Positions 35,493 through 48,237 of a stretch of 64,000 nucleotides of DNA are shown one piece after another. The translations under genes and the position numbers were made by a program. The notes beneath the pieces were generated by a model, which had not been told where the DNA came from, made no database searches, and worked only from the letters and a program-made list of their open reading frames with translations. Numbering within the stretch: the stretch's first letter is position 1; every line of letters starts with the position of its first letter. Source of the stretch: Psychrobacillus sp. NEAU-3TGS (GTDB taxonomy: Bacteria; Bacillota; Bacilli; Bacillales_A; Planococcaceae); the NCBI RefSeq assembly GCF_029955155.1, contig NZ_JAPNOZ010000006.1, positions 1 through 64,000 of the forward strand. Direction: 5' to 3'.

Positions 35493-36428
35493 TTAGCTAT
35501 TTTGAGTAGCTAGAAGTTCCTCGCCTTGTGCTTGTTTTTGTTTCGCCGCAGCATTTACTTGCTCGTCAGCATGATAACTACTTCTTACAAGTGGACCAGC
35601 CTCACAATGTGAGAAACCTTTGCTCATTGCAATTTTACGTAATTCTCCAAACTCAGCAGGTGAATAATATTTTAACACAGGTAAGTGCTTTTTCGTAGGT
35701 TGTAAGTATTGACCAATCGTCATAATATCTACATTGTTTGCACGAAGATCGTCCATTACTTCTAAAATCTCTTCATGAGTTTCCCCTAAACCTAACATTA
35801 AAGAAGATTTCGTAGGGATAGTTGGTTGCATTTCTTTTGCTCGACGCAGTAGTTCAAGTGAGCGGTCGTATTTTGCTCGAGCTCGAACTCTTGGAGTTAA
35901 TCGACGTACCGTTTCAATATTATGGTTCAAAATATCTGGTTTTGCATCCATGATATTTTGGATATTTTGTTCAATGCCTCCCATATCAGAAGGCAGTACT
36001 TCTATTGTTGTAAACGGGTTTTTACGACGGATTGCACGAATAGTTTCAGCAAATACCTCTGAACCGCCATCTTTTAAATCATCACGAGCTACTGCTGTCA
36101 CCACAACATGTTTTAGATTCATGATAACAACAGAATCTGCAACGCGTTCTGGTTCTGCTAAATCTAGTTCATTTGGTAGACCTGTTTTAACCGCGCAGAA
36201 ACGACAAGCACGAGTACAAACTGCTCCTAAAATCATAAAAGTAGCAGTTCTTCGAGAACCCCAACATTCATGTATATTCGGACATCTTGCCTCTTCACAA
36301 ACTGTATGTAAATTATTTTCGCGCATTAATTTTTTTAGACCTTTATAGTCTTCATTCGTATTAAGCTTTATTTTTAACCAATCTGGTTTGCGTTGATGCT
36401 CTGATTTCGTTGGTTTACACGATGTCAT
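35493..36428 (-). CDS. lipA: Lipoyl synthase
   Basis: 311-residue radical SAM enzyme inserting two sulfurs into octanoyl groups on GcvH/E2 proteins. The auxiliary cluster cysteines are in [12 protein letters not shown] (near 44-55) and the radical SAM cluster in [10 protein letters not shown] (near 70-77). RSSYHADEQ near the end carries the conserved serine. It depends on the Suf system encoded 6 kb away and serves GcvH at 53.3 kb. The short Lys-rich start is normal for Bacillus LipA. Confidence 0.95.
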   Translation of the reverse strand: MTSCKPTKSEHQRKPDWLKIKLNTNEDYKGLKKLMRENNLHTVCEEARCPNIHECWGSRRTATFMILGAVCTRACRFCAVKTGLPNELDLAEPERVADSVVIMNLKHVVVTAVARDDLKDGGSEVFAETIRAIRRKNPFTTIEVLPSDMGGIEQNIQNIMDAKPDILNHNIETVRRLTPRVRARAKYDRSLELLRRAKEMQPTIPTKSSLMLGLGETHEEILEVMDDLRANNVDIMTIGQYLQPTKKHLPVLKYYSPAEFGELRKIAMSKGFSHCEAGPLVRSSYHADEQVNAAAKQKQAQGEELLATQNS

Positions 36429-36535
36429 TCATACCTACTCCATTCTTCATAAACTGACTACACTGTTGTCAATGTACCATATTATTAGAATTCAAACAAC
36501 CTTCTGAACTAACTCTTCAGAGCCAAAATGGATTA

Positions 36536-38104
36536 TTAATTTGCTTCCATTTCCTTCTTATTTTTCGCATTCCAAACAACAAACAATACAATTAGAATCC
36601 CTATAACCGAAACAAACCCTATAAAAATGGAATCTGTTAAACCAAGAACTAAATAGCCAATCGCCGCTATAACCGCACTAATAATCGCATATGGTAATTG
36701 CGTCATAACATGATCGATTACATTAACCCCAGCTCCAGTAGCTGACATGATGGTTGTATCCGAAATCGGTGAACAATGATCTCCAAATACCGCTCCTGCT
36801 AGAACCGCTGCAAGTACTGGCAACAATAACTCTGGTTCTATCGCCATAATAATACTAGCACCAATTGGCAATAAAATACCAAATGAACCCCAAGAAGATC
36901 CAGTAGCAAATGCCATAAATGCTGTTAATACAAAGAGCAATGCTGGAATAACGCCGACCGGAATATTGTTGTCCGTTACGAGATTAGCTAAAAACACGCC
37001 TGTCTCTAATGCATTGATCAAGAAGGATAAAGACCATGCAAAAATTAAAATAAATATAGCAGGAAGCATGGAACGAATCCCTGTTACAATTGCTTTCCAT
37101 ACTAAATTAATGCTCGCTTCTGGATTCGTATTAAACTGTCGAACATATAGTACGACAGCCAAAATGGTCGCTACCAAGCCACCAATAAATAAAGAAAATG
37201 GCACATCGGTATTTTCAAAAATAACAAATAAATTCAACTCATAACCAGAAAGTCTATAGCCAGTCCAAAACATTGCAAATAGCGTCACTACTATTAACGA
37301 CACAATTGGCAAAACTAAATCCATTACTTTTCCATAATTATTTTCCGGGAAATTTCCTTCTAGATTTCCTGGGTTTGGTTTAGACGAATCGAAAAGTTCT
37401 CCCATTTCTTTCGCTCTCTTCTCATGTTTCTTCATTTCCATTATGTCAAAGTCTGTCCATGCTAAGAAAAAAACAATCGCTAAAGTCGCAAGTACATAAA
37501 AATTCATAGGTGCCATTAACACAAATGCTTCAAGTGGCGTATAAGCTGTTACTGCATGCGTTGCAAAAATAACACCTAACTGACTGATTAAAAACGCTCC
37601 CCAACTAGAAACTGGTGAAACGACACAAACAGGCGCGGAAGTAGAATCGATAAAATAAGAAAGCTTTGCGCGTGAAATGCGATGTGAATCAGTTATGGGT
37701 CTAGCTATTTGACCAACTGCTAACGCATTAAAATAATCATCTACAAATATGAGCATTCCTAAAAAAGCGGTTAATAATTTTGAGCCACGGCGAGTTTTTA
37801 TTTTTTTAATCGCCCATGCAGCAAATGCTGTACTACCGCCTGATAAACTTACAAACGCTGTCACAACACCAAGCATTAATATAAAAAGCAAAATATAAAT
37901 ATTAGAAGCATTTAACCCTTCTTCCCAAAAAGAAGTTCTAAATGATTCCCATAATAATAGCAACGAATCCACGGGAGCAAAATTTTCTACGAGAAGCGCT
38001 GCAGATACAATTCCAACCCCTAAAGATAAAATAACTCGCTTCGTTACAAGCACCATAATGATTGCAAGTAACGGTGGCAATAAAGAAAAAATCGTATTTT
38101 CCAA
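36536..38104 (-). CDS. NhaC-family Na+/H+ antiporter
   Basis: 522 residues with about 12 membrane segments. NhaC features include FVDDYFNALAVGQIARPITD, FATGSSWGSFGILLPIG and GAVFGDHCSPISDTTIMSAT. It probably exchanges external protons for cytoplasmic Na+, or an organic acid pair such as malate/lactate; the exact substrate is not visible. The start is TTG at 38104 with GAGGAGGAAT before it. It is a single gene between lipA and yunB, read in the same direction. Confidence 0.87.
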   Translation of the reverse strand: MENTIFSLLPPLLAIIMVLVTKRVILSLGVGIVSAALLVENFAPVDSLLLLWESFRTSFWEEGLNASNIYILLFILMLGVVTAFVSLSGGSTAFAAWAIKKIKTRRGSKLLTAFLGMLIFVDDYFNALAVGQIARPITDSHRISRAKLSYFIDSTSAPVCVVSPVSSWGAFLISQLGVIFATHAVTAYTPLEAFVLMAPMNFYVLATLAIVFFLAWTDFDIMEMKKHEKRAKEMGELFDSSKPNPGNLEGNFPENNYGKVMDLVLPIVSLIVVTLFAMFWTGYRLSGYELNLFVIFENTDVPFSLFIGGLVATILAVVLYVRQFNTNPEASINLVWKAIVTGIRSMLPAIFILIFAWSLSFLINALETGVFLANLVTDNNIPVGVIPALLFVLTAFMAFATGSSWGSFGILLPIGASIIMAIEPELLLPVLAAVLAGAVFGDHCSPISDTTIMSATGAGVNVIDHVMTQLPYAIISAVIAAIGYLVLGLTDSIFIGFVSVIGILIVLFVVWNAKNKKEMEAN

Positions 38105-38130
38105 AACCTATTCCTCCTCAAAAATATAAA

Positions 38131-38162
38131 AAGCCAACCTACATATGTATATAGGTTGGCTT
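38131..38162 (-). terminator. Terminator upstream of the nhaC-like gene
   Basis: Stem AAGCCAACCTA/TAGGTTGGCTT with a T tract on the minus strand. It closes the yunB transcript or the broken small ORF just before it. Confidence 0.85.
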
Positions 38163-38174
38163 CCACTATTGAAT

Positions 38175-38386
38175 TTAAGCATAAAAACGATTATTTACCA
38201 TCTGTAGCTCACCATTTATATTTTTCATATAAATGACAGTGTTATTCTTTTTTAGAATAACCCCAACTAAATATCGTTTGACGGACTATATTTAGCTTCG
38301 GCAAAACTTCCTTTCGTATACGATCATAAGCGTCATCTTCCTGTATAGTACTATTAAGCTCTGCAGCCTCTACCTATTATATTCAT
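38175..38386 (-). pseudogene. Broken small ORF of unknown identity
   Basis: On the minus strand coding-like peptides appear in successive frames: MNII from ATG 38386, then EAAELNSTIQEDDAYDRIRK in a second frame, then YLVGVILKKNNTVIYMKNIN, ending NNRFYA at 38175. A terminator follows 12 bases later. This could be a gene of about 70 codons broken by two indels, or chance. No family is recognised. It accounts for most of the 322-base gap between yunB and nhaC. Confidence 0.35.
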
Positions 38387-38427
38387 TTTCTCTATTGTAA
38401 CAGTTGTTTCTGTTTTCTCTGGAATTT

Positions 38428-39204
38428 TTATTTTTCAGGTAACGGAATCGGCACCTCAACAGACGGAGCAGCAGAACCATCTCCTCCAGTATAAATATGC
38501 GGCACTTGCCCTTGCACTAATCCCATGGCTACGGGAATCTTTTGTTCGACAACACTCATTTTACTAGCAAGCGGTACAATAACTTGGACATTTACTTTAA
38601 TATGAATACTCACTTCTACATACGCATTATTAATACCAAAGTTTTCTATAGTCGGTACAACAGTCGATTGAACATTTCCAATCACATGAAACCGAATAGG
38701 AATTTTAGGTCCTAAATTACCGATTAGCGGTATATTCGTTGCCTGCCCCATCGGCACAAAAAATACAACGCCGCCTTGATCTTCCATCGTTGTTTTATCG
38801 TATTCAATATCATCTAGATAAGGTAAACTCGATAAGTTTCCTTTTTCTGCTTGTTCTAGATGGGCTTGCACCAAACTATTCGTATCCGACAAGACACGAT
38901 TAATAATTTCTGTATTAAATTTCGTCGTTACCATATTGGTGCTACCATTTGTTGACGGTACTTCCTCGATAATATCGTTTACATCTAAAACGTTCGCTGT
39001 CCTTGAGTTAATTGCTTTACTAATAACCATTGATGCGATTTTATTGGTTTGTACTTCCGCATAATCCAGATAAGTTGGAGTCAATTGGTTGTTAACGAAA
39101 TAAAATACGCCTGCAACTGATAAGATAAATAACATTATTAGTATAGCTAGTTTTCGCTGAGCAGAAAAAAAAGGAAAACGCTTTTTTTTACGATAGAATA
39201 GCAA
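38428..39204 (-). CDS. yunB: Sporulation protein YunB
   Basis: 258 residues: a basic start, one membrane segment (about 17-36, KLAILIMLFILSVAGVFYFV) and an extracytoplasmic domain. Family features are the Asn-Ser-rich ASMVISKAINSRTANV and PLIGNLGPKIPIRFHVIGN. It is a mother-cell sporulation protein (SigE-controlled in B. subtilis) needed for normal spore formation. AAGGGGGA precedes the ATG. Its presence is good evidence that the host forms endospores. Confidence 0.9.
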   Translation of the reverse strand: MLFYRKKKRFPFFSAQRKLAILIMLFILSVAGVFYFVNNQLTPTYLDYAEVQTNKIASMVISKAINSRTANVLDVNDIIEEVPSTNGSTNMVTTKFNTEIINRVLSDTNSLVQAHLEQAEKGNLSSLPYLDDIEYDKTTMEDQGGVVFFVPMGQATNIPLIGNLGPKIPIRFHVIGNVQSTVVPTIENFGINNAYVEVSIHIKVNVQVIVPLASKMSVVEQKIPVAMGLVQGQVPHIYTGGDGSAAPSVEVPIPLPEK

Positions 39205-39243
39205 AAAATCCCCCTTATTACTATTATGTAATAAGAAGGATTA

Positions 39244-40611
39244 TTATGCTTGACTCAGTAACTGATTGCCGTACCACTTAACTACATCGCGTATTAACTC
39301 CGGCATATAGTATTCTTTCGTTGCAAATTTAAAGGAAGGAAAAAAATAACCAAATGTGAACATATCAAGTGTCGCCAATGTATACACTTTTTCAAGTAAC
39401 AATCGTTCATCACCAATAAATACATCCCCATGCTCATCTTCCATCAATTGCTCGAAAATAATAGCCCCTAAGTATTTGCCTCTAAACCCGAGCCCCTTTA
39501 CCTCTAAGTGTGGCCATTTCTCATTTTTAGATTGCTCCACAATTTCCAACAATTCTGCTCCTGTTAATGTGATAACACATGGATTTATCGGATGTGGCAA
39601 ACATCGATGTAAGTCGCTAGCACTAATAGGACCAATCTGTAAGTCTGTTAAAAATATCCCAGCAGGAAACATCGCACAATCAGCTTTCGTAAAGGTAAGC
39701 AAAGCATTACCGAAAAATCGAGACATATCTGAAGGACCGAACCAATCTTTGTGCAAAAAGGTCTCATTCTGAAGAATAGCTTCAGAAAGTTCCTCGTTAC
39801 CAAGAGCTTCCCACTTTTTCAGTTGTAGATCAAGATCTTTCGGCTTTGCTAAAGTATCTGTGGCATACAGCATGGCTTGCTTCGATATGATTGTTTTTGT
39901 CTCATGATCAAAATCGATTGTCACATGCCCCACATATGCACCATACTTACCGGCAGCAGCTTGTAAAGTGTTACCTATCATTTTACCTTTTTCAAAGAAA
40001 TGATGCGTATGGGATCCTAAAATAAGATCGATTTCTGGTATCTTCTCTGTCATGATCTCATCCTGTGACACGCCTAAATGAGATAAACAAACAAGCACAT
40101 CAACATCTCTTTCTATTTCCTTGCAAACTTCTTTCAAACGCTCAAGTGGCTGTTGAACATGCCAGCCTAATTGCTCATAGTACAATCCAAAATCAGCGGT
40201 CGCTGCTACAATACCAATCCGTATACCCGTCGGTGTCACATGAATTTTATAAGGAAGCACCCATGAAGGAATATTTCCACTTAAATCAGTAAAATTGGAC
40301 ACAATTACTTCGAAGTTGGCAGCTTCATACAATGTGTTTAAATCATCATGACTAAGCGTAATTCCTTCATTATTACCAATGGTGACATAATCATAACCCG
40401 CTTCATTCAGTAATTGGATGTTTCCTTTCCCCAATGTTCCTTCAGTGAAAACATTGGAACGATCTATATGATCTCCGATATCGAGTGTTAAATAGGAGTC
40501 AGTCGGTCCATGGCTTTTATGACGCTCCGAGAGAAACTGATGTATCATCGGCCAATTTTCTAAATGGCTATGCAAATCATTTGTGTGATAAATATGGATT
40601 GTTTCTCTCAC
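39244..40611 (-). CDS. yunD: YunD-like metallophosphatase/5'-nucleotidase
   Basis: 455 residues: an N-terminal calcineurin-like phosphoesterase (IYHTNDLHSHLENW near 6-19, TLDIGDHIDRS, TIGNNEG, LILGSHTHHF) and a C-terminal 5'-nucleotidase domain (near 280-455). There is no signal peptide, so it is cytosolic, unlike secreted UshA types. Substrate is probably a nucleotide or nucleotide-like phosphate. The start is GTG at 40611 with GAGGTG 8 bases before. It lies 70 bases after yunE on the same strand. Confidence 0.88.
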   Translation of the reverse strand: MRETIHIYHTNDLHSHLENWPMIHQFLSERHKSHGPTDSYLTLDIGDHIDRSNVFTEGTLGKGNIQLLNEAGYDYVTIGNNEGITLSHDDLNTLYEAANFEVIVSNFTDLSGNIPSWVLPYKIHVTPTGIRIGIVAATADFGLYYEQLGWHVQQPLERLKEVCKEIERDVDVLVCLSHLGVSQDEIMTEKIPEIDLILGSHTHHFFEKGKMIGNTLQAAAGKYGAYVGHVTIDFDHETKTIISKQAMLYATDTLAKPKDLDLQLKKWEALGNEELSEAILQNETFLHKDWFGPSDMSRFFGNALLTFTKADCAMFPAGIFLTDLQIGPISASDLHRCLPHPINPCVITLTGAELLEIVEQSKNEKWPHLEVKGLGFRGKYLGAIIFEQLMEDEHGDVFIGDERLLLEKVYTLATLDMFTFGYFFPSFKFATKEYYMPELIRDVVKWYGNQLLSQA

Positions 40612-40680
40612 CTTTCATACACCTCTTCTATTTGATCAAATATGCCTCGCTTGCGCGGAGAGCAAGACTAAATAAAGTTA

Positions 40681-41499
40681 TTAAAACAACCCATCAATAA
40701 TAGAGCGTACACCTAATAATAACAGCACAATTCTAAGTGCCAAAACAAGTGAATCTGAATTTAGTTTTTTATTTAACTTGGCACCGATTTTCGCACCAAT
40801 ATATGCAGCTGGAACAACTGGTATTGTATAAAGCCAAGGTACATTACCAAGTGATATATGTGTTGCCGAATTTACTAGCGAAGATAAAAACACCATGAAC
40901 ATCGATGTTCCAACCGCCACATGCGGAGGAAACAAGAATAACAAAATCATGGCAGGGACTATAATCGAACCACCGCCAATACCAAATAGACCCGATGCAA
41001 ATCCAACACCAAATGTTAATACCAAAGCAAACCAAATAGGATATCCATATACATACGTATCTTTTTCGTCCGTAAACGTTCGCTTCTTCCCATTTTCCAC
41101 AAACCATCTCACTGGCTTCAAATGATCACGCACAAGTAAAAGGGTAGATAAAACAATAAGTAAAATACCAAAATACAAATTAAATGACGGTAAATCCAAT
41201 CCCTTATTCACCCATGCACCAAGTATAGTTCCAGGAATACTTCCGATAAAAAAGATAAATCCACTTCTAAAATCCACCGTCTTTGACTTCATATACGATA
41301 ACGTAGAAGAAAGACCCGTAAAGATCATCATGATGACAGAAAGCCCCACAACGCTTTGAGGAGTAATATTAGGAATTAATGCAAGTGTCGTCCCAAAAAA
41401 CAACACAGCTGGAACTAAAATGACTCCTCCACCTAAACCTACTAATGCTCCCACTATACCAGAAAATAACCCAGCAACTACTAGTAACACCCACTCCAT
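40681..41499 (-). CDS. yunE: TauE/SafE-family membrane transporter (YunE)
   Basis: 272 residues with about eight membrane helices and two related halves, each with a Gly-rich entry motif (GIVGALVGLGGGVILVP and GFASGLFGIGGGSIIVP). The family exports sulfite or organosulfonates, or transports related anions. ATG shares its A with the TAA of yunF (TAATG), indicating translational coupling. Substrate is unknown. Confidence 0.87.
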   Translation of the reverse strand: MEWVLLVVAGLFSGIVGALVGLGGGVILVPAVLFFGTTLALIPNITPQSVVGLSVIMMIFTGLSSTLSYMKSKTVDFRSGFIFFIGSIPGTILGAWVNKGLDLPSFNLYFGILLIVLSTLLLVRDHLKPVRWFVENGKKRTFTDEKDTYVYGYPIWFALVLTFGVGFASGLFGIGGGSIIVPAMILLFLFPPHVAVGTSMFMVFLSSLVNSATHISLGNVPWLYTIPVVPAAYIGAKIGAKLNKKLNSDSLVLALRIVLLLLGVRSIIDGLF

Positions 41500-42350
41500 T
41501 ATATCCCACCTTCAAATAAGTCTAATTGTTTGGGAGCAAGTCCTTCAAATTCAATGCCAAGCATTTTTTGAAAGGATTTCGCATTTTTTGCCGCATGCCC
41601 TCCAGAATTATTATTAAATAATACAACTACTTCTTTTGCCTGTTTCTGCAATTGCTCCACTTTGTTTTGGATAAATGTGAGCTCCTCTTTATTATAATCA
41701 TATAAATAACGTACTTCACGCCATTTTTCATTATTACCTGGGTTTTTCCAACCATATGTATTTCGACCATGTAATCGAACAAGGACTTTATCAGAAGTGG
41801 CGATTGGTATCAGCGGAACAGAACCTTCTCCAGCTTGTGGCTCATCGCACACGGTGTGGTGAAGATGATGACTCTTTAAGAAATCTAGTGTTCTGTTTTG
41901 GAATTTAGAAGAATACCAAGATTGATGGCGAAATTCAATCGCTAGCTCGAAATCTTTCAATTCTTCTTTCACTCGAAGTATGTACTCTACATTTTCTTTG
42001 ACACATGTAATCCAAGGGGGAAATTGCACCAACACCATCGCAAGTTTTCCTGCTTCTTTAAAAGGTTGAATGGACTCTCGGTAACGCTCGAACATCTCTT
42101 CCATTGATTCGTAATGGGACTCCCCGCGTAAATGTCCGGTTATTTCTTGATACGCCTTTACGACAAATTGAAAATTATCTGGCGTTTCTTTTATCCATTT
42201 CAAAACATTTTTGATAGGAGGTATCGCATAAAAAGCTGTGTCTAATTCAACGACCGGAAAATGCGCACTATAATCTTTCAATCTATCCTTTGCCGTTGAT
42301 ACGTACAAGTCAGAATGATCTCCCCAACCAGTTAAGCCAATTTTAATCAT
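41499..42350 (-). CDS. yunF: DUF72 (YecE-like) protein YunF
   Basis: 283-residue TIM-barrel-like DUF72 protein. Conserved segments include GLTGWGDHSDLY, VELDTAFYAIPP, LVQFPPWI, AIEFRHQSWY and VLFNNNSGGHAAKNA. It closely resembles B. subtilis YunF. Enzymatic activity is unknown. GAGGTGA lies before the ATG. It heads a short operon with yunE and probably yunD. Confidence 0.88.
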   Translation of the reverse strand: MIKIGLTGWGDHSDLYVSTAKDRLKDYSAHFPVVELDTAFYAIPPIKNVLKWIKETPDNFQFVVKAYQEITGHLRGESHYESMEEMFERYRESIQPFKEAGKLAMVLVQFPPWITCVKENVEYILRVKEELKDFELAIEFRHQSWYSSKFQNRTLDFLKSHHLHHTVCDEPQAGEGSVPLIPIATSDKVLVRLHGRNTYGWKNPGNNEKWREVRYLYDYNKEELTFIQNKVEQLQKQAKEVVVLFNNNSGGHAAKNAKSFQKMLGIEFEGLAPKQLDLFEGGI

Positions 42351-42411
42351 ATGTTTGTCACCTCACTGTTCAAGTTATTTTATCATAACATTATGACAGC
42401 TGTTTATACAA

Positions 42412-42455
42412 AAAAAGCAACAGGGGTGAAATATGCATTCACCCTGTTGCTTTTT
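42412..42455 (-). terminator. Terminator of the suf operon
   Basis: 18-bp stem AAAAAGCAACAGGGGTGAA/TTCACCCTGTTGCTTTTT, 18 bases past the sufB stop. It is palindromic enough to act from both sides. Confidence 0.9.
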
Positions 42456-42473
42456 GGTAAGAAAAAATAGAAA

Positions 42474-43871
42474 TTACCCGATAGAACCTTCCATTTCAAA
42501 CTTGATAAGACGGTTCATCTCCACCGCATATTCCATTGGAAGTTCTTTTGTGAATGGCTCGATGAAGCCCATTACGATCATTTCTGTAGCTTCTTCTTCA
42601 CTTAATCCACGACTCATCAAGTAGAATAATTGTTCCTCTGATACTTTAGAAACTTTTGCTTCATGCTCAAGAGAAATATTATCATTCAAGATTTCGTTGT
42701 ATGGAATTGTATCCGAAGTAGACTGGTTATCCATGATTAACGTATCACATTCGATGTTCGCACGAGCACCTGTTGCTTTACGTCCAAAGTGTACGATACC
42801 ACGGTATGATACTTTACCACCTTGTTTCGCAATCGATTTCGAAACAATCGTAGATGACGTATTTGGTGCTAAGTGCATCATTTTCGCACCAGCATCTTGG
42901 TGTTGCCCTTTACCAGCAATTGCGATTGAAAGGGTCATACCACGTGCACCTTCACCTTTTAAGATACATGCTGGGTATTTCATCGTTAATTTAGAACCGA
43001 TGTTTCCATCAATCCATTCCATTGTTCCGTTTGCTTCAACAACTGTACGTTTAGTAACTAAGTTATAAACGTTGTTCGCCCAGTTTTGAATTGTTGTATA
43101 ACGGCAATAAGCATCTTTTTTAACGATAATTTCAACTACAGCAGAGTGAAGTGAGTTTGTCGTATAAACAGGAGCTGTACAACCTTCTACATAGTGTACA
43201 GAAGCGCCCTCATCTACTATGATTAGCGTACGTTCGAATTGACCCATATTTTCAGAGTTAATACGGAAGTATGCTTGAAGTGGTGTATCCACTTTTACAC
43301 CTGGTGGTACATAGATAAATGACCCACCCGACCATACTGCTGAGTTAAGTGCTGCAAATTTATTATCTGTTGAAGGAATAACTGTTCCCCAATATTTTTT
43401 GAAGATATCTTCGTTTTCACGAAGTGCAGAGTCTGTATCTTTAAATACAATCCCCATATCTTCTAGTTCTTCTTTCATGTTGTGGTAAACAACCTCTGAT
43501 TCATATTGTGCAGATACACCAGCAAGGTATTTTTGTTCTGCTTCAGGGATACCTAGTTTATCAAATGTAGCTTTGATTTCTTCTGGTACTTCATCCCATG
43601 ATTTTTGTGTAGCTTCCGATGGTTTTACGTAATACGTAATTTCATCAAAGTCTAATGCTCCTAAATCTCCACCCCATTGTGGCATCGGTTTAGAATAGAA
43701 AATTTCTAATGCTTTCAAACGATAATCTAACATCCATTGTGGTTCACTTTTCATACGTGAAATTTCTTCTACGATTTCTTTAGTCAAACCACGTTTTGAA
43801 CGGAAAATGGATACGTCTTTATCGTGGAAACCATATTTATAATCACCAATTTCAGGCATTTTTTTTGCCAT
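42474..43871 (-). CDS. sufB: Fe-S assembly scaffold SufB
   Basis: 465 residues, the usual SufB length. The beta-helix core includes [13 protein letters not shown] and [13 protein letters not shown]. The C-terminal [20 protein letters not shown] is shared with SufD, and the segment carries the cysteine and acidic residues used in cluster building. It forms SufBC2D, on which clusters are assembled from SufS/SufU-derived sulfur. It is the last gene of sufCDSUB. CGGAGG precedes the ATG. Confidence 0.96.
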   Translation of the reverse strand: MAKKMPEIGDYKYGFHDKDVSIFRSKRGLTKEIVEEISRMKSEPQWMLDYRLKALEIFYSKPMPQWGGDLGALDFDEITYYVKPSEATQKSWDEVPEEIKATFDKLGIPEAEQKYLAGVSAQYESEVVYHNMKEELEDMGIVFKDTDSALRENEDIFKKYWGTVIPSTDNKFAALNSAVWSGGSFIYVPPGVKVDTPLQAYFRINSENMGQFERTLIIVDEGASVHYVEGCTAPVYTTNSLHSAVVEIIVKKDAYCRYTTIQNWANNVYNLVTKRTVVEANGTMEWIDGNIGSKLTMKYPACILKGEGARGMTLSIAIAGKGQHQDAGAKMMHLAPNTSSTIVSKSIAKQGGKVSYRGIVHFGRKATGARANIECDTLIMDNQSTSDTIPYNEILNDNISLEHEAKVSKVSEEQLFYLMSRGLSEEEATEMIVMGFIEPFTKELPMEYAVEMNRLIKFEMEGSIG

Positions 43872-43892
43872 CGTAATTCCTCCGTTCTACTT

Positions 43893-46853
<2,961 letters not shown>

Positions 46854-46871
46854 GCTTATTCGTCCCCTTTC

Positions 46872-47651
46872 TTATGCTTCTTGTCCAACTGTCTCATCTT
46901 CAATTCCTAACTCTTCTTTAATCCAGTCATATCCTTGTGCCTCTAATTTTTGCGCAAGCTCAGGACCACCTGATTTTACAACGCGACCTTGCATCATTAC
47001 GTGCACATGATCCGGTGTGATGTAGTTAAGAAGACGTTGGTAGTGAGTGATGATTAGGCTTCCGAATCCTTCTCCACGCATTTCATTGATCCCTTTAGAA
47101 ACAACTTTAAGCGCATCGATATCAAGACCAGAGTCAATCTCATCTAAAATAGCGAATTTTGGTTGTAACATCATTAATTGAAGAATTTCATTACGTTTTT
47201 TCTCTCCACCTGAGAATCCTTCATTTAAATAACGTTGTGCCATATCTACGTCCATTTCTAAAAATTCCATTTTACTATCTAATTCGCGGATAAATTTCAT
47301 TAAAGAAATTTCTTCGCCTTCCGCGCGTCGTGCATTAATAGCTGAACGTAAAAAGTCTGCGTTTGTTACTCCAGTAATTTCACTTGGGTATTGCATTGCT
47401 AAAAATAGACCCGCTTTTGCACGCTCGTCTACTTCCATTTCTAATACATCTTCCCCGTCCAATTCCACTGAACCAGAAGTTACTTCATATTTTGGATGGC
47501 CCATAATAGCAGAAGCTAAAGTAGATTTACCAGTACCATTTGGACCCATAATAGCGTGAATTTCATTTGTATTAATCGTTAAATTAACACCTTTAAGTAT
47601 CTCTTTACCGTCGATCGCAACGTGTAAATCCTTAATCACTAAAGTTGACAT
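46872..47651 (-). CDS. sufC: SufC ATPase
   Basis: 259-residue ABC-type ATPase: Walker [10 protein letters not shown] (near 36-44), signature SGGEKKRNE and Walker [13 protein letters not shown]. It drives conformational change in SufBC2D. It is the first gene of sufCDSUB, with TGGAGGG before the ATG. The roughly 240-base leader holds an inverted repeat near 47850 that might be an operator. Confidence 0.96.
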   Translation of the reverse strand: MSTLVIKDLHVAIDGKEILKGVNLTINTNEIHAIMGPNGTGKSTLASAIMGHPKYEVTSGSVELDGEDVLEMEVDERAKAGLFLAMQYPSEITGVTNADFLRSAINARRAEGEEISLMKFIRELDSKMEFLEMDVDMAQRYLNEGFSGGEKKRNEILQLMMLQPKFAILDEIDSGLDIDALKVVSKGINEMRGEGFGSLIITHYQRLLNYITPDHVHVMMQGRVVKSGGPELAQKLEAQGYDWIKEELGIEDETVGQEA

Positions 47652-47898
47652 TGAATACCCTCCATTAAGTAACTATGAATGCATAACCATTCTAATTTAT
47701 TATCATTCTAATCTTAACCCAAACTGAAGTCTCTGGCAAATCTTTTGAAACAGTTTCTTATTTAATATATAAAACATAGAAAAATCTTGATATTAATACC
47801 TTTTCCCTTAAACTCTATGGGAAATTGGAATAAGTTGATATTTTCAATACGAATCTCTAATTGAGAATCGATTTCACTATAAGGATAGTGTTAACAAA
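47652..47898 (-). promoter_or_regulatory. suf promoter region with an inverted repeat
   Basis: AT-rich leader without coding potential. On the minus strand GATAAT (about 60 bases before sufC) could be a -10. An imperfect inverted repeat CGAATCTC-TAATT-GAGAATCG lies at 47850-47870. No clear Fur box was recognised. Functional meaning is uncertain. Confidence 0.35.
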
Positions 47899-47931
47899 AA
47901 AATCCATGAAGCACTTGTCTTCATGGATTTC
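47899..47931 (-). terminator. Terminator of the 63-codon gene
   Basis: Stem AAATCCATGAA/TTCATGGATTT with a 9-base loop. Seven A on the left give a U tract on the minus strand. It lies 7 bases after the small gene's stop. Confidence 0.85.
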
Positions 47932-47937
47932 ATCTTA

Positions 47938-48129
47938 TTAGCCTCTAAATGCTTTCGCATCAATTCTCGCAACAACTTGTACACTTTTCTCATAATCTCG
48001 TTGTCTTCTTTTTTCCACTTTCATTCGTAAAGCTTGACTGCTCCGTAATTCGTCATATCCGAATCCGTGTACTCCTCTGAATGCGTGGTCCATCTGTTCC
48101 GTGTAAGGTAATCCCTCTGAATTGATAAT
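47938..48129 (-). CDS. Unrecognised small basic protein with a non-canonical start (or start-region frameshift)
   Basis: An open frame of 63 codons encodes a peptide beginning IINSEGLPYTEQMDHAFRG, through HGFGYDELRSSQALRMKVEK, to VVARIDAKAFRG. AAAGGA lies 7 bases before an ATT codon at 48127-48129. The only nearby ATG is in another frame and would need one base removed (CAATTCAGAG to CAATCAGAG). A perfect terminator follows at once. Codon use is like its neighbours. An internal in-frame ATG (M13) gives about 50 residues but has no ribosome-binding site. Charged helical C terminus; no family recognised. Confidence 0.55.
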   Translation of the reverse strand: MINSEGLPYTEQMDHAFRGVHGFGYDELRSSQALRMKVEKRRQRDYEKSVQVVARIDAKAFRG

Positions 48130-48237
48130 GAATCATTCCTTTCGATTTTTTACACCTACACTATGGTACATACCCAAGTATTTTGTTATTAAACATTTTT
48201 TTGAAATTAATTTGTAGAAAGAACGATTGTGGTCCAA

